Translations under genes and position numbers: made by a program
Shown: piece by piece, positions 16,476-24,633 of the stretch
How the letters are laid out: each line of letters opens with the position of its first letter
How positions within the stretch are numbered: position 1 is the first letter of the stretch
The notes under the pieces: generated by a model
Database searches by the model: none
What the model was told of the DNA's origin: nothing
The model's input: only the letters and a program-made list of their open reading frames with translations
NCBI GenBank assembly: GCA_017961705.1
Contig: JAGCWT010000183.1
Span: forward strand, 1-46,086
Length of the DNA stretch: 46,086 nucleotides
DNA from: Treponema sp.
Lineage (GTDB): Bacteria > Spirochaetota > Spirochaetia > Treponematales > Treponemataceae
Direction: 5' to 3'

Positions 16476-16504
16476 ATTATAAGCCCGCTTTGCCATAAAT
16501 GCAA
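16476..16504 (-). promoter_or_regulatory. Sigma70-type promoter of glgC
   Basis: On the minus strand a partial -35 TTGCAT (16504-16499), a 17-nt spacer and a perfect TATAAT (16481-16476). A leader of about 25 nt carrying GGAGG precedes the ATG. Confidence 0.7.
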
Positions 16505-16569
16505 CAAAAAAAACTTGCAGAGGAGGGCTTGTGGTGGGGCAATGGATTTGCAATAGGGATTTTTCTTTT

Positions 16570-18861
16570 TTAGCCTATTTTCTTTTCGCCTTCATTGTTT
16601 TGGATAAAGTCACGCTCCAAAAGGCTTCTGTATTCTTCTTCCGTGATTGGTTTTGCGTAGTAATAGCCTTGGGCAATGTCGCAGCCCATGTCGCGCAGAA
16701 GCTTTGCCTGGTTTTGCGTTTCAACGCCTTCTGCGACAGTCTTCATGTTCAGCTTCTTGGACATCTCGATTACGGAAGAAATGATTGTGGTTTCCTTTGA
16801 GTCTTCCGGCACGTTGCTAAGGAATTCCTTGTCCAGCTTTAGAACGTCGGCAGGAATGTCCTTTAGCAGGTTGAGCGATGAGTAGCCAGAGCCAAAGTCA
16901 TCTACGGAGATGGAGTAGCCAGCGTTCTTTATCTGGTTCATAACGTTTATAAGACGCTTCTGGTTGTCGAACATAATGCTTTCGGTAAGCTCAACCTCTA
17001 TGTGGTTTGGGCCAATGTCGTACTTGTCTTTTATGGAGCAAAGTTCCTTTATTAAGTCCGGGTTGTAGAGGTGGTTCCTAGAAAGGTTAAAGGAGATTGT
17101 AAGCGGGTGGGGGCAAATGCTGCCAGGTCCTGCATTCTTCCATTCAGAAAGGAAGCGGCATACAGAATCAAACACATACATGTCTATCTTCTGGATAAAG
17201 CCGTTGCGCTCAAAAAGCGGCACAAACTTGTCCGGCGGCAAAAGTCCCTTTTCTGGATCTTTCCAGCGTATAAGGGCTTCCGCACCTATTATCTTTTCCG
17301 TCTCGAATGAATACTTGGGCTGGTAGTAAACCTTGAACTGGTTGTTTGCAAAGGCATTGTTCATGTTCAGGGTTATTTCCTTGTTCCACTCCATGCTGTC
17401 GTTCATTTCTTTTGTGTATTCGATTACGCGGTGGGTGGCAAAATTCTGCCTTGCAAATTTGCGTGCCATGTTAGCCTTGTCCACCATGAGCGTTATGTCC
17501 TGGGCAGTGTCGTCTATGTAGTAAACGCTTGCGCTAAAGGTAAGGTCGTATTTTTCCGGCAGGTAGGGCACAAGCTTTTTGCTAACATCCGTAAGGTTGT
17601 AGACGTGGTCTTCTATAAAGATGAATTCCGTGCGCTTTGCAAAGAAGATAAAGTTGTCTGCGTTGTAGCGGCAAACAAGCTCGTCTTTGTACTTGTTCTG
17701 CATAAAGTGGTTGCTAAGCTCAATAAGTATAAGGTTTCCCTGTGAATAGCCAAAGCTGTCGTTCACAAACTTAAAGTCGTTTATGTCCAGGGAGATAAGC
17801 ATGTATTCATTAGGTTCAGCGTGCTTTAAAACCTTTCTAACGTCATGCTTGAATTTTGTCGGGGTTGGCATTCCCGTAAGTTCATCGTATTCAATAACGT
17901 GGATCTTTCGCCTTATTACAAGTGTAATCAGTATTACCGTTATGATTCCAGCTATTACGAGCAGGAAGAATATGTAAAGGAATGTCTTCCTTAGGAAAAC
18001 CGTGGTGTTTTCGTGCTCAAGGTTGTAGTATTTTTGCGACGTAAGGTTTTCGTAGATTATGCGGCCTTTTTCCCCCGGCGGTATGAGAGAAAATGCCTTG
18101 TTCAGTATGGATGCAAGTAGGGTAGCGTCGTCCCTAAGGGCATAGCGGTGGGCATAGGTTGACTCAAGCTGCGTTTTGTAGAAATTTGGAGCGCCAAAGT
18201 AGGAGTCGCAGTCAAACCTGTTTACAAGGGCATAGTCGCACTTTTTCTTTTCCAAAGCCCTAAAAACATCCTTTACGTTGCTGTAAAACGCAAATCCGTA
18301 TTCCTCTACCGGAAGTTCCCTCCGTAACTTGTCCACCCCTGCACCCGAAATGCCGGAAACTGCAACTGTCGGACGCTTTGAATCTATTTTTGGCTGGCTT
18401 GAAACAAGGAAGTAGTTTATGCTGTAGACGGAATCCGTAAAGATGAATTTATTCTTTTCCTCTATTGAATCCGCATAGCCTGACAGTATGTCTATACCTG
18501 AGCTTTCCAGAAGCAAAAGGCCTTCTTCCGTACTTTTTATAGGAACAAACTGCAACTTTAGTCCTGCTTTTTCTGCCGCACACTTGAGCAGGGCAGCGTT
18601 TATCCCCTGAATCTGGGGGTAGCCGTTTATTTCATATTGATATTCAAAAGGTGGCCAGGATGGGGCAAAAGAAACGTTGAATATTGGATTCTTCTTTATG
18701 AACTGAATTTCTTCATCGGTAAAAAGACTTTCTTCTTCGTTAGGAGTTTTGTTCAGTGTGTCCTGGGCTGTCAAAAAGGAATTGCAGATAAACACTGAAA
18801 ATAATATTAAAAAAATATAGCGAAAGTTCTTTCTTGCGGTATTTTTTAACGGAATATCCAC
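16570..18861 (-). CDS. Membrane c-di-GMP phosphodiesterase: periplasmic SBP_bac_3 sensor, degenerate GGDEF, EAL
   Basis: A 763-residue protein starting at GTG 18861, with AAGGAT upstream. A signal segment lies at residues 14-32. Residues 50-275 form a periplasmic solute-binding domain of the amino-acid type (FAPSWPPFEY, GIDILSGYADS). A membrane helix spans 290-316. The GGDEF domain begins YDELTG (325-330), but its signature is RYNADNF (398-404), so it is unlikely to make c-di-GMP. The EAL domain (about 500-745) keeps Glu528-Ala-Leu, VELTES (623-628), DDFGSGYSS (654-662) and EGVE (711-714), so hydrolysis of c-di-GMP is expected. The ligand is probably a small amino acid-like molecule, by family analogy only. 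Confidence 0.9.
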   Translation of the reverse strand: MDIPLKNTARKNFRYIFLILFSVFICNSFLTAQDTLNKTPNEEESLFTDEEIQFIKKNPIFNVSFAPSWPPFEYQYEINGYPQIQGINAALLKCAAEKAGLKLQFVPIKSTEEGLLLLESSGIDILSGYADSIEEKNKFIFTDSVYSINYFLVSSQPKIDSKRPTVAVSGISGAGVDKLRRELPVEEYGFAFYSNVKDVFRALEKKKCDYALVNRFDCDSYFGAPNFYKTQLESTYAHRYALRDDATLLASILNKAFSLIPPGEKGRIIYENLTSQKYYNLEHENTTVFLRKTFLYIFFLLVIAGIITVILITLVIRRKIHVIEYDELTGMPTPTKFKHDVRKVLKHAEPNEYMLISLDINDFKFVNDSFGYSQGNLILIELSNHFMQNKYKDELVCRYNADNFIFFAKRTEFIFIEDHVYNLTDVSKKLVPYLPEKYDLTFSASVYYIDDTAQDITLMVDKANMARKFARQNFATHRVIEYTKEMNDSMEWNKEITLNMNNAFANNQFKVYYQPKYSFETEKIIGAEALIRWKDPEKGLLPPDKFVPLFERNGFIQKIDMYVFDSVCRFLSEWKNAGPGSICPHPLTISFNLSRNHLYNPDLIKELCSIKDKYDIGPNHIEVELTESIMFDNQKRLINVMNQIKNAGYSISVDDFGSGYSSLNLLKDIPADVLKLDKEFLSNVPEDSKETTIISSVIEMSKKLNMKTVAEGVETQNQAKLLRDMGCDIAQGYYYAKPITEEEYRSLLERDFIQNNEGEKKIG

Positions 18862-18891
18862 TGGGCTTAATCCTTAATATTATTTCCACCC

Positions 18892-18920
18892 ATTATAGAC
18901 CATCTTTGAAAGTAAAACAA
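18892..18920 (-). promoter_or_regulatory. Sigma70-type promoter of the EAL-protein gene
   Basis: On the minus strand TTGTTT (18920-18915), a 17-nt spacer and TATAAT (18897-18892). The leader is about 25 nt. Confidence 0.7.
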
Positions 18921-19018
18921 GCCGTAAAAAACTTAATTATTGAAAAACTTATCTTAAAAAAACAGGAAAATGGCTTATTTACGGCAGAAAATTCTTTGCT
19001 TTGCTGCAAACACTTTGC

Positions 19019-19045
19019 TAAATACTTTTTAATCTTTGCCGATAC
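19019..19045 (+). promoter_or_regulatory. Sigma28-like promoter of the flgF-flgG-flgJ operon
   Basis: TAAA (19019-19022), exactly 15 nt, then GCCGATAC (19038-19045): 11 of 12 consensus positions. The transcript would begin about 10 nt before the flgF start codon, so AAGAGGTG (19051-19058) would lie at its extreme 5' end. Confidence 0.8.
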
Positions 19046-19062
19046 TTATAAAGAGGTGCGAA

Positions 19063-19863
19063 ATGATTAGAGGATGGTATATCGGTGCAAGCGGCATGAA
19101 TGCTCAGCAGGCTAGGCTTGACACTATTTCTAACAACTTGGCCAACGTAGACACTACCGGCTTTAAAAAGGAAATCCCTGTAAGCAAGGCGTTCAGCGAC
19201 CTTCTTTTGCGCAGGTCACAGGCAGACGGAGTTTACGAGACACCTTTCGGCTCCGCAGACAGCGCTCCTATTATAGGAAAATTAGGCCTTGGTGTAGAGA
19301 CAAACGAACTTTACACAGACTTTAGCCAGGGTTCTTTCAAGTCAACGGACACACATACAGACTTTGCCCTGGGCGGCAAGGGGTTCTTTGTTGTTCAGAC
19401 ACCGGACGGCGAGCGCTTTACCCGCAACGGCAACTTCCACCTCGGCAAGGAAGGCATCCTCCTTACAAAAGAAGGCTATCCGGTTCTTGGCGAAAACGGA
19501 CCAATTTCTGTTCCGGACGACAAATTCATCGTTAACCAGGACGGAATGGTATACACAAAGCAGGACAACACTCTTGTTGACCGCATGAAGATTGTCCGCT
19601 TTGACAACGAGCGCTACCTAAAGAAGCAGGGCTCATCACTGTGGAACACCAACGAAATTGCCGGAGACTATACGATTGCAGAGGGCAACAACCGCCCGCG
19701 TGTTCTCCAGGGATATACGGAAACAAGCAACGTGAACGTTGTTAACGAAATGGTTCAGATGATAGAAGTGAACCGCGCTTACGAGGCAAACCAGAAGACT
19801 GTCCAGACGCAGGACGACATGATGGACACCCTCTGGAGCAAGGTCGTAACGGTAAACCGCTAA
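19063..19863 (+). CDS. flgF: Flagellar rod protein FlgF (FlhO/FlgG-1 type)
   Basis: The start is placed at ATG 19063 (MIRGWYIGASGM), behind AGAGGTG; an upstream in-frame ATG at 19036 overlaps the promoter. The product is 266 residues. The N-terminal rod motif is NNLANVDTTGFKK, and the C-terminal motif VVNEMVQMIEVNRAYEANQK is the mark of the FlgF/FlgG class. A central GKGFFVVQTPDGERFTRNG segment is also typical. It forms part of the rod between basal body and hook. In T. pallidum the equivalent gene is often called flgG-1. The companion flgG follows after 55 nt. Confidence 0.9.
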   Translation: MIRGWYIGASGMNAQQARLDTISNNLANVDTTGFKKEIPVSKAFSDLLLRRSQADGVYETPFGSADSAPIIGKLGLGVETNELYTDFSQGSFKSTDTHTDFALGGKGFFVVQTPDGERFTRNGNFHLGKEGILLTKEGYPVLGENGPISVPDDKFIVNQDGMVYTKQDNTLVDRMKIVRFDNERYLKKQGSSLWNTNEIAGDYTIAEGNNRPRVLQGYTETSNVNVVNEMVQMIEVNRAYEANQKTVQTQDDMMDTLWSKVVTVNR

Positions 19864-19918
19864 TAAATGGCAGCGGCATACATTCAATTTTGATTTTATA
19901 GAGTAAACGGAGCAAGTT

Positions 19919-20713
19919 ATGGTAAGAAGTTTATGGAATGCAGCAACCGGCATGAACGGTCAGCAGACAAATATCGACACAATCTCCAACAACCTTTCAA
20001 ACGTAAATACTACGGGCTTCAAGCAGCACCGCGCTGAATTTGAAGACCTCCTGTATCAGAACGTAAAGAAGGCAGGAACTCCAGCAACAGAAGACACTGT
20101 TACTCCGGTAGGCCTTCAGATGGGTTCTGGTGTTAAGGTTGGTGCAACCCAGCGCATCATGAGCCAGGGTTCACTCCAGGCTACAGGCGTAGACACAGAC
20201 GTTGCAATCGTTGGCGACGGATTTTTCCGCGTTCAGCAGTACGACGGAAGCTGGGCTTACACACGCGACGGTTCCTTCAAGGTAGACTCAACAGGCCAGC
20301 TTGTAACAGCAAACGGTCTCCGCGTAATCCCGGAAATCATCCTTCCAGAAGGATTCAGAATCGAAACTCTTGCCATCTCCGACATGGGACGTGTTAACGT
20401 AAAGGTAAATGGCAACGTAGACCCAATCGAAGTAGGCCAGCTTGAACTTTACCGCTTCCCCAACGCAGTCGGTCTTGAAAACTTGGGAGACAACCTCTAC
20501 AAGGTTACAAACGCATCTGGCGACCCAATTGCAAACCGCCCGGGCGTAGACGGAATGGGTGTTACAAAGCACAAGTTCCTCGAAATGAGCAACGTAAGCG
20601 TAGTAAACGAAATGGTACAGATGATTGTTGCACAGAGAGCCTACGAATTCAACTCAAAGGCAATCCAGACAAGCGACAACATGCTCCAGACCGCAGCAAG
20701 CCTTAAGCGCTAA
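19919..20713 (+). CDS. flgG: Flagellar distal rod protein FlgG
   Basis: A 264-residue distal-rod subunit. It begins MVRSLWNAATGMNGQQTNID with [15 protein letters not shown], close to the FlgG consensus. It has GDGFFRVQQYDGSWAYTRDG in the middle and ends SVVNEMVQMIVAQRAYEFNS. GGAGC lies 8 nt upstream of the ATG. Gene order flgF-flgG-flgJ is that of other spirochaetes. The rod-binding gene follows after 12 nt. Confidence 0.95.
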   Translation: MVRSLWNAATGMNGQQTNIDTISNNLSNVNTTGFKQHRAEFEDLLYQNVKKAGTPATEDTVTPVGLQMGSGVKVGATQRIMSQGSLQATGVDTDVAIVGDGFFRVQQYDGSWAYTRDGSFKVDSTGQLVTANGLRVIPEIILPEGFRIETLAISDMGRVNVKVNGNVDPIEVGQLELYRFPNAVGLENLGDNLYKVTNASGDPIANRPGVDGMGVTKHKFLEMSNVSVVNEMVQMIVAQRAYEFNSKAIQTSDNMLQTAASLKR

Positions 20714-20725
20714 GGACGGTAAGCT

Positions 20726-21292
20726 ATGGCAGTAAAAGGTGTTTCGGGTCTTGGCATTACGGGAACTCTCTCAAACGGACACGAAGTAATGAAAGAGGCT
20801 AAGGCAGAAAGCGAAAACGGAAGGTTCATGTCTCTAATAAACAAAATGAAGCAGGATGCAGACTCTGCAGAAAAGCCGGCAGCCCCAAAAATTGGAAGCG
20901 GTCTTTCCTCAAGCCAGGTTTCATCAAACCACCGCCTGAACGGAGACTACACCCAGGGCTTCTACAACTTCTATGTTTCCGAAGCAGACAAGCATGCCAA
21001 GCCGGAAGGTTTTGCCGCCACAAGCACAACGTCAAAGGGAAAGAAACCTGTAATCGACAAGACATCAGAGCTTTATGCCCAGTCAAAGGAACTTGAAAAC
21101 TACATGGTAAAGATGATGCTTTCTTCCGCAAGAAAGACAATCCAGAAGAGCGAGTTGTTCGGAAAGAATGACTATGCCCGCGACATGTACGAAGACATGA
21201 TGTACGACAACTACGCAGAAAGCCTTACAAAGAATTCCCACTTTGGACTTGCCGACCAGATTTACATTGAGCTTTCAGGACAGAGGGGATAA
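20726..21292 (+). CDS. flgJ: Rod-binding protein, FlgJ N-terminal domain only
   Basis: A 188-residue protein. The last 70 residues match the rod-binding domain of FlgJ: ELYAQSKELENYMVKMMLSS, then SELFGKNDYARDMYEDMMYD and GLADQIYIELS. The first 110 residues are Ser/Lys-rich and unstructured. The muramidase domain found in enterobacterial FlgJ is absent. That suits periplasmic flagella, and a separate enzyme must open the wall if that is needed. It is the last gene of the rod operon. Confidence 0.85.
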   Translation: MAVKGVSGLGITGTLSNGHEVMKEAKAESENGRFMSLINKMKQDADSAEKPAAPKIGSGLSSSQVSSNHRLNGDYTQGFYNFYVSEADKHAKPEGFAATSTTSKGKKPVIDKTSELYAQSKELENYMVKMMLSSARKTIQKSELFGKNDYARDMYEDMMYDNYAESLTKNSHFGLADQIYIELSGQRG

Positions 21293-21315
21293 TTCCTTCG
21301 AACTTTTTTTATACC

Positions 21316-21364
21316 GTCCCGCCGGAGCCTTAAAGGAGAGCGCCAGGCGGGGCTTTTTTTTTAT
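21316..21364 (+). terminator. Intrinsic terminator of the flgF-flgG-flgJ operon
   Basis: GTCCCGCC (21316-21323) pairs with GGCGGGGC (21346-21353), and a run of nine Ts follows. It lies 24 nt past the flgJ stop. Confidence 0.85.
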
Positions 21365-21435
21365 TTTTTGGACGGCATTTTATATTTTACATTCATCTGT
21401 TGGCTGCAATCGGGAATTCACTCCTTTTTATTCCC

Positions 21436-21513
21436 CGCTTTCCGGGGTTCCGGTCGCAAGGCTCCCTCCATTCGCTTCGCGAACGGCTTTGCCGCCCCTA
21501 CAATCGGGCGTAT
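21436..21513 (-). repeat. Dispersed GC-rich repeat, copy F
   Basis: Read on the minus strand: CGCCCGATTGTAGGGGCGGC, AAAGCCGTT, a small variable hairpin, GAATGGAGG, CCGGAACCCCGGAAAG. The same order occurs in copy D (CGGGATTGTAAGGGCGGCGC, AGCCGTTCC, GGAATGGAGCC, CGGAACCCTGGAAAG). It is part of the gene-free stretch 21293-21680, which otherwise holds the terminator, a structured element and the murC promoter. Confidence 0.65.
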
Positions 21514-21600
21514 GACCCAAAAAAATCCCTCCATGGATTTTTTTGGGTATCGGAGATTTGTTTTCAAATCTCCGGGCTGCTAAGCCGCGCATCCGTGCGC
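21511..21600. repeat. Three-hairpin structured repeat, copy 1
   Basis: Hairpin 1 is CCCAAAAAAATCC (21516-21528) with GGATTTTTTTGGG (21535-21547). Hairpin 2 is CGGAGATTTG (21551-21560) with CAAATCTCCG (21565-21574). Hairpin 3 is GCGCA/TGCGC (21587-21600). Copy 2 at 32711-32800 has the same layout, and its hairpin 2 differs at both partners of several pairs while still pairing. Confidence 0.75.
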
Positions 21601-21645
21601 TCGCTATTGGTTGGCAAGTAAGGGACCAAAAAAAATCCCCTGTGT

Positions 21646-21674
21646 TTGCAAAGAAATGCCCTCTGTGATATAAT
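21646..21674 (+). promoter_or_regulatory. Promoter of murC; predicted leaderless
   Basis: TTGCAA (21646-21651), a 17-nt spacer and a perfect TATAAT (21669-21674). Only 6 nt (GGATGC) separate the -10 box from ATG 21681, so transcription should start on the start codon. Confidence 0.75.
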
Positions 21675-21680
21675 GGATGC

Positions 21681-23192
21681 ATGAAAACAGATTTGAACAC
21701 TTTGCCCGAAAACTTGAAGGGTGTCCGCATACATTTCGTCGGAATAAAGGGAACTGGAATGGCGGCCCTTGTAGAACTACTTAACAAGCGCGGAGCAGTC
21801 ATAACAGGAAGCGATGTCTCCGAGCGTTTTTACACAGATGAAATTCTGGAAAATCTTGGCATAAAGGCTTTGCCATTCGATGCGGCAAACATAAGCAAAG
21901 ACATTCAGTTTGTAATTCATTCAAGCGCATACAGTGCAGAAAAAAATCCGGAGCTTGCAAAGGCAGAGGAACTTGGAATACCAACGCTTTTGTACAGCGA
22001 AGCCCTCGGTGCCTATTCAGCTCTTTCCTACAGCGCGGGAATCTGCGGTGTGCACGGAAAGACCACCACCACGGGTCTTACGGGAACAATACTAAAGTCC
22101 GTTAACCTTCCGTCCCAGGCCCTTGCGGGAAGCATAATCACTTCATTCGGAAAGTCAACCTGCACAATGACGTCCGACTCCTTTGTTCCAGGCGGAAAGA
22201 ATTATTTTGTTGCGGAAACCTGCGAATACCAGCGTCACTTTATGGCCTACCACCCAAAAAAAATCGTGCTAACTTCCGTAGAAAGCGACCATCAGGATTA
22301 TTACCCAACCTATGCAGACATAAGAAAAGCCTTTGTTGACTATATATGCCTTTTGCCACCATACGGTCAGCTAATCTACTGTGCCGACGATGCTGGTGCG
22401 GTTGAAGCAGCTGGCCTTGCAAAACAGATGAGGCAGGACTTGGAGCTTGTGCCTTACGGAACAAATGCAAGTGGCCCCTACAAGGTTTCCTTTGGGGAAG
22501 TAAAAAACGGCAGGCAGTATTTTACAATAAATTCCATCGGTGAATGCGCTATCTGCGTACCCGGTGAGCACAACGTTAGGAATGCCACTGCGGCTGTTGC
22601 CCTCTGCTGCGAGCTTATTGCATCCGACGGAAAGAACGTTGCTGATTTTCATGAAAAGATAAAGGAAGGCCTTTTGAATTTTAAGGGCGGAAAGAGGCGC
22701 AGCGAAATTATTGGCAGCGCAAAAACACCAGGCGGTCAGGACGTTATTTTTATAGATGACTATGGCCACCATCCAACTGCCGTAAAAAGCACCTTGAAGG
22801 GATTCAGGAATTTCTACAAGGGTCACAAGATTATCGTAGACTTTATGAGCCACACCTATTCGCGCACACAAGCCCTGCTCGAAGAGTTTGCAGATTGCTT
22901 TGGTGCTGCGGACAAGGTAATCATCAACAAGATATATGCCAGTGCAAGGGAATCCGCAGAGTTTTTTACCGTAACAGGAAAGAAGCTTGCTGAACATGCA
23001 AGGTTCCGCCATTCAGACGTCTTCTACTGCGGAGAATTTGACGAGGCCGCAAAGAAAGGACTTGAGCTTCTTTCTGAGCCAAGCGGAAGCCAATATCCAG
23101 ACGGATACCTTTTTGTTACCATGGGAGCCGGAGACAACTGGAAGGTTGGCCAAATGATTTATGACGAGCTAAAGAAGGGAGTAAGCAATTGA
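21681..23192 (+). CDS. murC: UDP-N-acetylmuramate--L-alanine ligase MurC
   Basis: A 503-residue cytoplasmic ligase that adds the first amino acid to UDP-MurNAc. Residues 18-40 contain the Rossmann start IHFVGIKGTGMAALVELL, with ITGSDVSE next. The ATP loop is GVHGKTTTTGL. Later motifs are GEHNVRNATAA and IDDYGHHPTAVK, both typical of MurC. It is a little longer than most MurC proteins. The predicted leaderless promoter leaves the ATG at the very 5' end of the mRNA; TTG codons at residues 5, 8 and 12 are less likely starts. The next gene overlaps the stop codon. Confidence 0.95.
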   Translation: MKTDLNTLPENLKGVRIHFVGIKGTGMAALVELLNKRGAVITGSDVSERFYTDEILENLGIKALPFDAANISKDIQFVIHSSAYSAEKNPELAKAEELGIPTLLYSEALGAYSALSYSAGICGVHGKTTTTGLTGTILKSVNLPSQALAGSIITSFGKSTCTMTSDSFVPGGKNYFVAETCEYQRHFMAYHPKKIVLTSVESDHQDYYPTYADIRKAFVDYICLLPPYGQLIYCADDAGAVEAAGLAKQMRQDLELVPYGTNASGPYKVSFGEVKNGRQYFTINSIGECAICVPGEHNVRNATAAVALCCELIASDGKNVADFHEKIKEGLLNFKGGKRRSEIIGSAKTPGGQDVIFIDDYGHHPTAVKSTLKGFRNFYKGHKIIVDFMSHTYSRTQALLEEFADCFGAADKVIINKIYASARESAEFFTVTGKKLAEHARFRHSDVFYCGEFDEAAKKGLELLSEPSGSQYPDGYLFVTMGAGDNWKVGQMIYDELKKGVSN

Positions 23193-24058
23193 ACAGCATG
23201 ACAGGCTACGGCTATAAGGAAGCCGTTATTGAATCAACTCAGGTGAGCGTAGAAATCCGTTCCGTTAATTCCCGCTTTTTGGACTTGAGCATAAATTTGC
23301 CCCAGTTCCTTAACGTGTTGGAAAGCCGCATAAGAAAGACAATCTGTTCCAAAATAATAAGGGGTAAAGTGGATGTCTATATCCGCGTAAAGGATTTGGA
23401 AAGCTCCGCAAAAATTGTCGCAGACACAAAAGCCGCAGTCCGCTACAGGGACGCAATTGCCTCTGTCGCCCAAGCTGTAGGCCAAAACGCCAGTGACATT
23501 CCTCTTAGCCTTATTATAGAACAGGAGGGCGTTCTTAACGTAACATACGAATACGACCCAGAGAGCTACTGGAAAAAGATAGAGCCTGTTTTTGAAGAAG
23601 TTTTGAATGGATTCGTAAGTGACCGCATCCGTGAAGGCGAAAACCTAAAGGCAGACCTCTTGAACAAGCTGGACGTGCTGGATTCCTGCGCCGCTTTCTT
23701 TAAGGAATGGCAGCCCAAGATGGAAGCAAAATTCAGGGAAACAATCGAAAAGAAATTCCATGAGCTTTTGGGTGAGCATGTTGACCAGAATAAGATTCTT
23801 GAAGAAACAGCGGCAATGCTTGTGCGCTATACGATAAACGAAGAAATCATCCGCCTGCAAAGCCATCTTTCTGCCCTGCGCAAGGAATTTGTCGAAAACC
23901 CAACGCCAGGTAAACGCATAGATTTTATTTGCCAGGAAGCAAACCGCGAGATAAATACAATTGGAAGCAAGAACCAGTTTACGGAAGTGGGGCAGGCCGT
24001 TGTTAACGCAAAGGACGCACTGGAAAACATCCGTGAACAGAGCAAGAACGTTGAATAG
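23189..24058 (+). CDS. yicC: YicC-family endoribonuclease
   Basis: A 289-residue protein with the YicC beginning M-N-SMTGYGYKEA and the C-terminal signature RIDFICQEANREINTIGSKN. E. coli YicC is an endoribonuclease that affects small-RNA stability, and the whole family is assumed to act on RNA. The start is TTG 23189, inside the murC stop (TTGA). This is preferred because GGGAG is correctly spaced upstream and it yields the family's usual residue pattern before SMTGYG. It is part of the murC operon. Confidence 0.9.
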   Translation: MNSMTGYGYKEAVIESTQVSVEIRSVNSRFLDLSINLPQFLNVLESRIRKTICSKIIRGKVDVYIRVKDLESSAKIVADTKAAVRYRDAIASVAQAVGQNASDIPLSLIIEQEGVLNVTYEYDPESYWKKIEPVFEEVLNGFVSDRIREGENLKADLLNKLDVLDSCAAFFKEWQPKMEAKFRETIEKKFHELLGEHVDQNKILEETAAMLVRYTINEEIIRLQSHLSALRKEFVENPTPGKRIDFICQEANREINTIGSKNQFTEVGQAVVNAKDALENIREQSKNVE

Positions 24059-24069
24059 GAGGAGCCTTT

Positions 24070-24633
24070 ATGTCTGATTACAAAATTCCTTCGGGAAAGA
24101 GCCTTCGTGTTGCAATAAGCGGAAGATCCGGATGCGGAAACACAACAGTGAGCACGCTTCTTTCTCAGCTTTTGGGTGTAAAGCTAATTAACTTTACCTT
24201 CCGAAACCTCGCTCAGGAAATGGGGTTAACTTTGCCCCAGGTAATAGAGAACGCAAAAACAGATGACTCCTACGACCGCACCGTAGACACCCGCCAGGTT
24301 GAACTTGCCAAAAAAGAAAGCTGTGTTCTTGGCAGCCGTCTTGCCATCTGGATGCTAAAAGAGGCAGACTTAAAGGTTTACCTTCTTGCAAGCGAGGAAC
24401 TCCGTGCCAGCCGCATCTTGAACAGGGAAGGCGGAGACCTTGAAGAAATAAAACGCTTTACCGCAATGCGTGACGCAGAAGACACCAAGCGTTACAAGAA
24501 CCTCTACGGAATAGACAATACCGACTATACAGCCGCAGATCTTATAATAGACACCAGCAAGCACTTGCCAGAAGAAATTGCAACAATCATCCTGGATGAA
24601 CTGGAAAAGCGCGGTCTGGTAGAAAAAGCCTAG
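24070..24633 (+). CDS. cmk: Cytidylate kinase-like P-loop protein
   Basis: A 187-residue protein of the archaeal-type CMP kinase family, which phosphorylates (d)CMP. The P-loop is SGRSGCGNTTVS at residues 17-28, with Asn where kinases carry the phosphate-binding Lys. KLINFTFRNLA and SCVLGSRLAIWML (which includes the second-substrate region) follow, then the lid-like RILNREGGDLEEIKRFTAMRDAED. The gene follows yicC after 11 nt behind AGGAGG. Its TAG stop overlaps that of the convergent pbpC gene. The kinase function is an inference from family, given the P-loop change. Confidence 0.75.
   Translation: MSDYKIPSGKSLRVAISGRSGCGNTTVSTLLSQLLGVKLINFTFRNLAQEMGLTLPQVIENAKTDDSYDRTVDTRQVELAKKESCVLGSRLAIWMLKEADLKVYLLASEELRASRILNREGGDLEEIKRFTAMRDAEDTKRYKNLYGIDNTDYTAADLIIDTSKHLPEEIATIILDELEKRGLVEKA

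Noticed and set aside
18834-19070. 78-codon ORF spanning the EAL gene start and the flgF promoter
   Set aside because: It covers two divergent promoters, has no ribosome-binding site and shows no recognisable sequence.
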